Shown here in pieces: positions 6,444 to 11,555 of a stretch of 12,706 bases of DNA. Origin of the DNA: an uncultured Clostridium sp. Lineage in GTDB: Bacteria; Bacillota; Clostridia; TANB77; CAG-508. Location: assembly GCA_900557045.1 (NCBI GenBank), contig USQY01000050.1, forward strand, positions 1-12,706. Reading direction: 5' to 3'. The translations under genes and the position numbers were made by a program. Position 1 is the stretch's first letter, and each line of letters begins with the position of its first letter. The notes under the pieces are model-generated. The model had not been told where the DNA came from. It did no database searches and saw only the letters and a program-made list of their open reading frames with translations.

Positions 6444-8742
6444 TTTCTAATTCCTCCTTTGAAAGTTGTGATAAAGCTATTTGTTTATATATCTCATTAT
6501 TCTTTAATAATTGCTCATGTGTTCCTTTTCCAACAATTTTTCCTTCATCTAATACTATTATTTGATTTGCATTCATTATAGTACTTATTCTTTGAGCAAC
6601 TATTATTACTGTTTTATCATGTGTTACTTCTTCTAATGCTGTACGTAATTTTAAATCTGTTTTGAAATCTAAGGCTGAAAAACTATCATCAAAAACATAT
6701 ATTTCTGGGTCTTTTGCTATTGCCCTTGCTATAGATAAACGTTGTTTTTGACCACCTGAAACATTGTTTCCACCTTGTGATATTTCAGAATTATACAAAT
6801 CGGCTTTTGAATTTATAAATTCTTCAGCTTGTGCAATTTTAGCCGCTTGTATCATTTTTTCATCTGACATATTTTCATCACTGTATTTGATATTAGATTT
6901 TATTGTTCCTGAAAATAGTACACCTTTTTGTGGTACAAATCCTATAACATTTCTTAATTCTTTTTGTGTTACATCTTTTATATTTACACCATCTATTAAA
7001 ATTTCTCCACCTGTTACATCATAAAAACGTGGCAATAAATTTACCACTGTAGATTTACCACTTCCTGTACTTCCTATTATTGCTGTAACTTCACCTGGTT
7101 TTGCTGTAAAATTAATATCTGTTAAAATTTCCGCATCCGCATCTGGATATCTAAAAGAAACATCTTTAAATTCTACTAATCCTTTTTTAGTTTTATCAAA
7201 ATGTTTAACATTTTTCTTATCCTCTATTATAGGTTCTGTTTCTAAAACTTCTGTTATACGTTTTGCTGATACAGAAGCACGTGGTAACATTATTGACAAC
7301 ATTGATATAAATAAGAAAGATATTACTATTTGCATTGTATATTGTATAAATGCCATTAAATCTCCTACTTGCATTACTCCTTCATCAACTTTAAAACTTC
7401 CAGCCCAAATTATTAAAAGAGATATTGAGTTCATTATAAACATTAATGATGGCATCATTAAGCTCATTCCTCTATTAACAAATATATTAGTTTTCATCAA
7501 ATCTTTATTAGCTTTATCAAATTTTTCTTCTTCATATTTTTCTTTATTAAAAGCTCTTATAACAGGGCGTCCAGTTAAAATTTCTCTAGAAACCATATTT
7601 AATGTATCTATAAGATTTTGTAATTTTTTAAACTTTGGCATTGTTATTGCAAATAATGTTCCTACTACAAATAAAATTGCAAGTATTGCTACACCGACTA
7701 TCCAAGCCATTGAATTTTCACTTGTTGTAAGTACTTTTATAAAACCTCCTATTCCCATTATTGGAGCATAAATAACTACCCTAAATAACATAGGAATTAA
7801 ATTTTGTATTTGTTGAATATCGTTGGTATTTCTTGTAATTAATGAAGAACTACAAAATTTTCTATATTCTGTACTTGAAAAAGTTAATACTTTTTTAAAC
7901 ACTTTTTCTCTTAAGCTTTTTCCTAATTTTGCTGCCATTTTTGCTGATAGCAGAATAATTATACAACCTGAAATTACGCTTATTAGCGAAATTCCAAGCA
8001 TTTGTAGCCCTGTGAATAATATGTAATCATTTTGGATTTTTTCTAAATCAGCTCCTAATTCTTCATATTCCTTTTGAACTGCAGTAATTGCAGATTGTTG
8101 TATTATGCTATCTGGCATTGCTGAATATTTTTCATTTATTTTGTCTAACAATATATTCAAATATTCATTTGGAATATATTTTATAATTGTTATTAAATCT
8201 TGAGACATTATTTGATTAATATCTGTTATTGGTAGATTATGATTATTGTTTATTTCCGCATTAGATATAGTGTTTTGCATTGCACTAAATTCAGAAATGA
8301 TTTGCTCTTTTATTTTAGTAGCGCTTTCTTCATTTTCTAATGTAGATATTAACATTAATGATTTACCTACTTCTAAATTTAATTTTTCTTGAATATCCTT
8401 ACTGATTTCCTTTAATACATAAGATTCTTGCTCATCTAGTTTTGGATATTTTTTTAGGTATTTGTTATATTGTTTTTCTGTTAAATTATCTTTTGAAAAC
8501 ACTGTATAATTTTGTAATATAAATTTATCTTCTTTACTTAATAGTAATACCTTTTCCAAATTTTGTTTACTTATTGCTTCTGGAGCAGAATTTTGTATGC
8601 CTTTTTGTTGAATTCCTACATTAACAATTTTAGAAGTATAATCTGGTAAATTCAAGTCTGCTGTGGCTTGCACACATAGAAGCATTATTATTATAATTAC
8701 TACTAGCCAAGATTGTTTTAAGTTTTTAAGTATTTTGAGCAT
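6433..8742 (-). CDS. ABC exporter half-transporter, degenerate-site subunit with large extracellular loop
   Basis: This 769-aa subunit is the first gene of the exporter pair. TM1 spans about residues 11-28, then about 190 mostly hydrophilic residues (48-238) lie between TM1 and TM2, probably folded outside the cell; usual members are near 580 aa. The remaining helices run to about 490. The ATPase domain has Walker A GSTGSGKST (557-565), Gln605, signature VSGGQ (661-665), Walker B IYVFDD with Asp686 where the catalytic Glu is expected, and Gln717 in place of the H-loop His. This is the TM287/LmrC-type degenerate partner. I chose ATG 8742, with GGAAAGGATAGG upstream, over a TTG at 8784 that would fall at the predicted transcription start. 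It is transcribed from the promoter at 8821-8793 next to a Rex-like operator. Confidence 0.95.
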   Translation of the reverse strand: MLKILKNLKQSWLVVIIIIMLLCVQATADLNLPDYTSKIVNVGIQQKGIQNSAPEAISKQNLEKVLLLSKEDKFILQNYTVFSKDNLTEKQYNKYLKKYPKLDEQESYVLKEISKDIQEKLNLEVGKSLMLISTLENEESATKIKEQIISEFSAMQNTISNAEINNNHNLPITDINQIMSQDLITIIKYIPNEYLNILLDKINEKYSAMPDSIIQQSAITAVQKEYEELGADLEKIQNDYILFTGLQMLGISLISVISGCIIILLSAKMAAKLGKSLREKVFKKVLTFSSTEYRKFCSSSLITRNTNDIQQIQNLIPMLFRVVIYAPIMGIGGFIKVLTTSENSMAWIVGVAILAILFVVGTLFAITMPKFKKLQNLIDTLNMVSREILTGRPVIRAFNKEKYEEEKFDKANKDLMKTNIFVNRGMSLMMPSLMFIMNSISLLIIWAGSFKVDEGVMQVGDLMAFIQYTMQIVISFLFISMLSIMLPRASVSAKRITEVLETEPIIEDKKNVKHFDKTKKGLVEFKDVSFRYPDADAEILTDINFTAKPGEVTAIIGSTGSGKSTVVNLLPRFYDVTGGEILIDGVNIKDVTQKELRNVIGFVPQKGVLFSGTIKSNIKYSDENMSDEKMIQAAKIAQAEEFINSKADLYNSEISQGGNNVSGGQKQRLSIARAIAKDPEIYVFDDSFSALDFKTDLKLRTALEEVTHDKTVIIVAQRISTIMNANQIIVLDEGKIVGKGTHEQLLKNNEIYKQIALSQLSKEELENDK

Positions 8743-8792
8743 GTTTTTGAACCTATCCTTTCCTATATTTTTAAATTTTAGCAATATCTTTT

Positions 8793-8821
8793 ATTTTAAC
8801 ATACGAACAATGATTCTTCAA
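8793..8821 (-). promoter_or_regulatory. Promoter of the ABC exporter operon
   Basis: On the minus strand TTGAAG (8821-8816), 17 nt, TAAAAT (8798-8793), with a TG one base before the -10 (extended -10). Transcription would start near 8786, giving a leader of about 44 nt. A palindromic operator-like site ends only 4 bp upstream of the -35 box. Confidence 0.7.
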
Positions 8822-8824
8822 CTA

Positions 8825-8844
8825 TTTGTGAAAGATTTCACAAA
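8825..8844. promoter_or_regulatory. Rex-type operator (TTGTGAA-N4-TTCACAA) between divergent promoters
   Basis: TTTGTGAAAGATTTCACAAA is a perfect 9-bp-arm palindrome. It contains TTGTGAA-N4-TTCACAA, the consensus of the NADH/NAD+-sensing repressor Rex in many Firmicutes. The same bases also satisfy the CRP-family pattern TGTGA-N6-TCACA. A third half-site, TTTCACA, lies 11 bp further on (8847-8853). The palindrome sits just upstream of the -35 box of the exporter promoter and over the -35 region of a possible plus-strand promoter. The palindrome is seen directly; which regulator binds it is inferred. Confidence 0.62.
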
Positions 8845-8864
8845 ATTTTCACATTTGATTGTAG

Positions 8865-8870
8865 TATAAT
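8865..8870 (+). promoter_or_regulatory. Possible plus-strand -10 box directed into the hairpin element
   Basis: A perfect TATAAT reads towards the inverted-repeat element, but there is no recognisable -35 at 16-18 bp spacing; the site is taken by the palindrome at 8825-8844. A start at G8876 would place the palindrome centre at -41.5 and its footprint at about -50 to -33. A lone TATAAT is common in AT-rich DNA, so this is tentative. Confidence 0.35.
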
Positions 8871-8908
8871 GGATGGTAGAATCTTAATGTTTTTTGAGGT
8901 AGCACCGA

Positions 8909-9062
8909 GAGAAAAAATTTGTTACTTTTGAAAAAAGAAGTTCCTTCAAACGCGGTGGAGTGCGTACTTGGTTTGTTGCACTTGTTACGATAATGATTGG
9001 GGTTGGATGTTTGATGGCTCAGGTCGGAGACTTCTTTTTTCAAAAGTAACAAATTTTTTCTC
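8909..9062. repeat. 154-bp hairpin element: 33-bp perfect inverted repeats around an 88-nt G-rich loop (possible ncRNA or MITE)
   Basis: The arms 8909-8941 and 9030-9062 are exact reverse complements over 33 bp, starting GAGAAAAAATTTG. One bulged base allows three more pairs (TCC 8942-8944 with GGA 9026-9028). The 88-nt loop (8942-9029) is by my count 43/88 G+C, with G far above C on the plus strand, against roughly a quarter G+C nearby. It includes a small AGTGC/GCACT stem (8959-8963, 8978-8982). CGA flanks both outer ends (8906-8908, 9063-9065), which could be a 3-bp target duplication. No family was recognised. It lies in the 483-bp gap between the exporter and DUF1292 genes; the rest of that gap holds the promoters and operator (8793-8870), AT-rich DNA (9080-9165) and the DUF1292 terminator. 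Confidence 0.8.
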
Positions 9063-9178
9063 CGAATGGGGTTGGATATGGTTTGGTTATATGTTAAAAA
9101 TATTTTATGGAAATTCTTTTGGATTGGGAAATTATGTTTTTTCAAATATAAGTTGCTTTAAGTATTCTTAGTGGCACT

Positions 9179-9206
9179 AAAAAGGAAGCGATTAAATCGC
9201 TTCCTT
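9179..9206 (-). terminator. Factor-independent terminator of the DUF1292 gene
   Basis: The hairpin AAGGAAGCGA (9182-9191) / TCGCTTCCTT (9197-9206) has a 5-nt loop. On the minus strand it ends in a run of five T, 20 nt after the stop at 9226. On the plus strand the T-run starts only about 15 nt later, so termination is mainly in the minus direction. Confidence 0.87.
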
Positions 9207-9225
9207 GGTAAATTTGTTTTTTTGA

Positions 9226-9537
9226 TTAGTCAACAAAGTTGAACTCATCTTTAAATTTTTCTTTGAAAATTTCAAAAACTTTGTTAAGTATTTCTTCATC
9301 TTCAACACTTACATAAGATTCTTCATCTTCTGATTCAGTATCTTCTAATTTCAATATAACAACTTCATCAGCTTCTTCTTCATCTTCTTCTACTGGTAAT
9401 AGAACAACATATTCCTCACCATCTAATTCTATTAAATCAAGGAATTCAAAAGGAACCTCTTCACCATTTTCATCGTTTAAAACTATAATGTTGTCAATTT
9501 CTTCTGATTCTTCATTATTGTTAAATTCTTCACTCAT
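9226..9537 (-). CDS. yrzB: DUF1292 (UPF0473, YrzB-type) small acidic protein
   Basis: This 103-aa, very acidic protein (runs such as VEEDEEEADE) matches the DUF1292 family of small cytosolic proteins of unknown function. Recognisable features are the IIVLNDENGEEVPFEFLDLI strand region at about 17-36, the LDGEEYVVLLPVEE core at about 38-51, and the C-terminal helix after DEEILNKVFEIFKEKF. The family is usually encoded directly after ireB and ruvX, as here, although a 198-bp gap and its own promoter separate it from ruvX. The ATG at 9537 has AAAGGAG 7 nt upstream. The length fits the family. The identification rests mainly on the core motif plus gene order. Confidence 0.88.
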   Translation of the reverse strand: MSEEFNNNEESEEIDNIIVLNDENGEEVPFEFLDLIELDGEEYVVLLPVEEDEEEADEVVILKLEDTESEDEESYVSVEDEEILNKVFEIFKEKFKDEFNFVD

Positions 9538-9608
9538 TTTTTACTTCTCCTTTCAAGAAAATATTTTGTTTTAATTTTAGTTTCTCGAAATATTACTAAA
9601 TTTCTTTT

Positions 9609-9617
9609 ATTATAACA
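9609..9617 (-). promoter_or_regulatory. Extended -10 promoter of the DUF1292 gene
   Basis: TGTTATAAT on the minus strand (9617-9609) combines a TG extension with a perfect TATAAT. The -35 region is poor (TATCAA or similar at 17 bp). The start near 9602 would give a leader of about 65 nt ending in AAAGGAG. It makes the gene expressible apart from the ruvX operon. Confidence 0.55.
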
Positions 9618-9645
9618 ATATTTGAAAAACTTGATATTTATTTAA

Positions 9646-9728
9646 TTAAATATAGTATTTGCAAATAAAATAATGATATTCAAATTTTTACTATATACTA
9701 ATTTTAATTCATAATATACTATATTTAA
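9646..9728. repeat. Imperfectly spaced AT-rich inverted repeat after ruvX
   Basis: TTAAATATAGTAT (9646-9658) is the exact reverse complement of 9716-9728, with 57 nt between; ACTATATA at 9690-9697 offers an alternative partner. It lies just past the ruvX stop. There is no GC core or T-run, so it is not a convincing terminator; it may be an mRNA 3' structure or chance in AT-rich DNA. Confidence 0.3.
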
Positions 9729-9735
9729 AATTAAA

Positions 9736-10158
9736 TCAACTATTTTTTGTTTTATTTAAATAAATTTCTAATATATAAACAGCAGAAATTGTATCTACAA
9801 TACTTCTTTTTTTGTGTTTATTTATATCCAAGAGATTCATTGTTTTGTGTGCTGCCACGGTTGTTAGTCTTTCATCAATTTCTTCAATTTTTATTTTGTT
9901 GAATTTACATTTTAATTTATGTATAAATTGATTTGTTACTTCTGCTCTAATTGTTTTAGAACCATCCATATTTATTGGCATTCCTATTACAAATGTGTCT
10001 ATCTTATATTGATTTACGATTTCCTCTAATCTTTTTAGAACTATTTTATCATTTGCATTATGTGTAATAGTTTCTAATCCTTGTGCCGTTATTCCTAATG
10101 GATCACTTATTGCAAGTCCTACTCTTGAATCTCCATAATCTATTCCTAATAACCTCAT
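9736..10158 (-). CDS. ruvX: RuvX/YqgF-family Holliday junction resolvase-like RNase H-fold nuclease
   Basis: This 140-aa protein has the RNase H fold of the YqgF/RuvX family, which acts as a putative Holliday junction resolvase and in several bacteria in pre-16S rRNA 5' end maturation. It shows GIDYGDSRVGLA with catalytic Asp7, VIGMPINMDGS at 57-67, IDERLTTVAAH with Glu96, and VDTISAVYIL with Asp122, so the acidic active site is complete. The ATG at 10158 begins 3 nt after the ireB stop, with GGAAG inside the end of ireB as ribosome site, so the two are probably translated together. It ends in TGA, evidence for the standard bacterial code. Confidence 0.95.
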   Translation of the reverse strand: MRLLGIDYGDSRVGLAISDPLGITAQGLETITHNANDKIVLKRLEEIVNQYKIDTFVIGMPINMDGSKTIRAEVTNQFIHKLKCKFNKIKIEEIDERLTTVAAHKTMNLLDINKHKKRSIVDTISAVYILEIYLNKTKNS

Positions 10159-10161
10159 AGT

Positions 10162-10416
10162 TTAGTCTTCCAATCCTATATATTCTTTTACCATTTTTTC
10201 AAGTAACTCATCGCGTTCTATTCTTCTGATAAGATTTCTTGCATCATTATGGCTTGTAATATATGTTGGATCTCCAGATAGTATATAACCAACAATTTGG
10301 TTAATTGGATTATAACCTTTTTCTACAAGTGCTTCATATACCTTTTGCAAAATTTCTCTTGCTTCTATGCTTTTTTCTCTTTCGACTTTAAAACTAACTG
10401 TCTCATCAGTAGCCAT
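10162..10416 (-). CDS. ireB: IreB family regulatory phosphoprotein (DUF965/UPF0297)
   Basis: This 84-aa protein is a clear IreB homologue, containing the hallmark GYNPINQIVGYILSGDP at about 34-50 followed by ARNLIRRIERDE. In Enterococcus faecalis IreB is a small dimeric substrate of the PASTA-domain kinase IreK and phosphatase IreP; its phosphorylation affects cephalosporin tolerance. The phosphorylated threonines sit in the N-terminal TDETV motif, present here as Thr3 and Thr6 (ATDETVSF). The ATG at 10416 has a strong AGGAGGTGG 7 nt upstream that overlaps the end of the preceding GAF gene. The kinase gene is not in this window. Confidence 0.95.
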   Translation of the reverse strand: MATDETVSFKVEREKSIEAREILQKVYEALVEKGYNPINQIVGYILSGDPTYITSHNDARNLIRRIERDELLEKMVKEYIGLED

Positions 10417-10427
10417 AATTCCACCTC

Positions 10428-11537
10428 CTATAAATAATTTATGTCACTTTCATTTTGATCCACACCATCTAGATATTCTTCTAATTTAGCTAATGCACCT
10501 TCTAATGCTGTACCTTTATAATATGTAGTTATTACTACATTTATTTTCGGAATAACATATGGTATAGTTTTGTCATTTGCTTTTACTTGGTAGTCTTCTC
10601 TAGACATCACTTTTAATTTTTCTACCTTTTCTTTTATATCTCTCATAAATTGTGCTACGCCTTCAACATCACTTCCAGAGAATGCTATAGCAAATTTAGG
10701 ACCTATATATCTTACAAAAAAATATTCATTTGATAAATTATTTTTTATCAAATTACTTACTTGTGTAATTACTTCATTTCCTGTTTTTCTGCTTACTTTC
10801 TCATTAATTTTTGGTAAATTAATAATTTTAAATAAACACACTGCTGATGTTGGATATTTATCTATTACTGTTTTAGCTTCTGAATATAAATATTCTACAG
10901 TTTTTAGACCTGAATACACATCTTCTCTTACTAAATTATTTATTATTCTTTGATTTTCAACTGTTTTTAATACTGCAATTATATTATTCTTTACAACTTC
11001 TAAAACAGTGGTATCTACATTATCAAATTCATGTGGTTTCGCACCTTCAATAATCCAATATCCTATGTAGATATTATCAATATACAAAGGAAAAAACATT
11101 GCTGATTTTACCCTTGCATATTCCATTTTTAAATATGGCAATTTTTCATTTTCGCCATTTACTGTTATATACTTAGTTGTAGCTGTTTGAATACTATCAC
11201 TAAAAACTTTTTCTGATTGCAAATTTCTTAATGCATCCCAGTGTTTTTCTTCAACATTAGATGCTTTTATTTCATATTCTGCACCATTATATATAACTAT
11301 AGTTGAGTATTTTATTTGATATTTTTCTATAAGAATTTCATTTATTTTTTTTATCTTTTCATCTGCAGTAATTTGCTCACTTATTGTATTCATGAAATCT
11401 TGCAATACACTTAAGCTTGTTACTTTTTGATTTGTGTTACTTAATGTCTGTAATTTACTTTTTAATTTTATATTATATACTACCAAAGCAATTGCAATTA
11501 CTAGTAGTATTATAATAATTGCTATTAAAGCTCCCAA
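10428..11537 (-). CDS. Membrane-anchored GAF and degenerate GGDEF domain protein
   Basis: This protein of about 369 aa starts with one hydrophobic helix (residues 2-20) and a short coiled linker, so it is anchored with the rest in the cytosol. Residues about 45-190 look like a GAF sensor domain (AMFFPLYIDNIYIGYWIIEG is its typical central strand). Residues about 200-360 align with a GGDEF fold: DVYSGL for DxLTGL, then KIINLPKINEKVSRKTGNEV for the DxDxFK..N...G...GD segment. The GG[DE]EF loop is IGPKF (278-282), so diguanylate cyclase activity is unlikely. I place the start at the TTG at 11537, 5 nt after a GAGGTGA ribosome site; a GTG at 11546 lies within that site. It follows the ATPase-like gene by 18 nt and precedes ireB by 11 nt. 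Confidence 0.85.
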   Translation of the reverse strand: MGALIAIIIILLVIAIALVVYNIKLKSKLQTLSNTNQKVTSLSVLQDFMNTISEQITADEKIKKINEILIEKYQIKYSTIVIYNGAEYEIKASNVEEKHWDALRNLQSEKVFSDSIQTATTKYITVNGENEKLPYLKMEYARVKSAMFFPLYIDNIYIGYWIIEGAKPHEFDNVDTTVLEVVKNNIIAVLKTVENQRIINNLVREDVYSGLKTVEYLYSEAKTVIDKYPTSAVCLFKIINLPKINEKVSRKTGNEVITQVSNLIKNNLSNEYFFVRYIGPKFAIAFSGSDVEGVAQFMRDIKEKVEKLKVMSREDYQVKANDKTIPYVIPKINVVITTYYKGTALEGALAKLEEYLDGVDQNESDINYL

Positions 11538-11555
11538 AAATCTCACCTCGTTATA

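Noticed and set aside
8895..8912. GGTAGCACCGAG as a T-box (TGGNACCGCG) motif
   Set aside because: The match is partial, there is no Stem I or specifier loop in the short upstream region, and no aminoacyl-tRNA synthetase or amino-acid gene lies downstream on that strand.
8909..9062. Retron msr-msd or CRISPR-like explanation of the inverted repeat
   Set aside because: No reverse transcriptase is present in the window and there are no regularly spaced direct repeats.
8849..9145. 98-residue minus-strand open frame spanning the hairpin element
   Set aside because: No ribosome site at its ATG, it crosses both inverted-repeat arms, runs through the Rex-like palindrome and has codon use unlike the neighbouring genes. 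It is better explained as a chance open frame in the GC-rich element.
8968..9171. 67-residue plus-strand open frame beginning at a TTG in the hairpin loop
   Set aside because: It has a weak start, no ribosome site, and a composition full of Trp, Phe and Asn without family resemblance.
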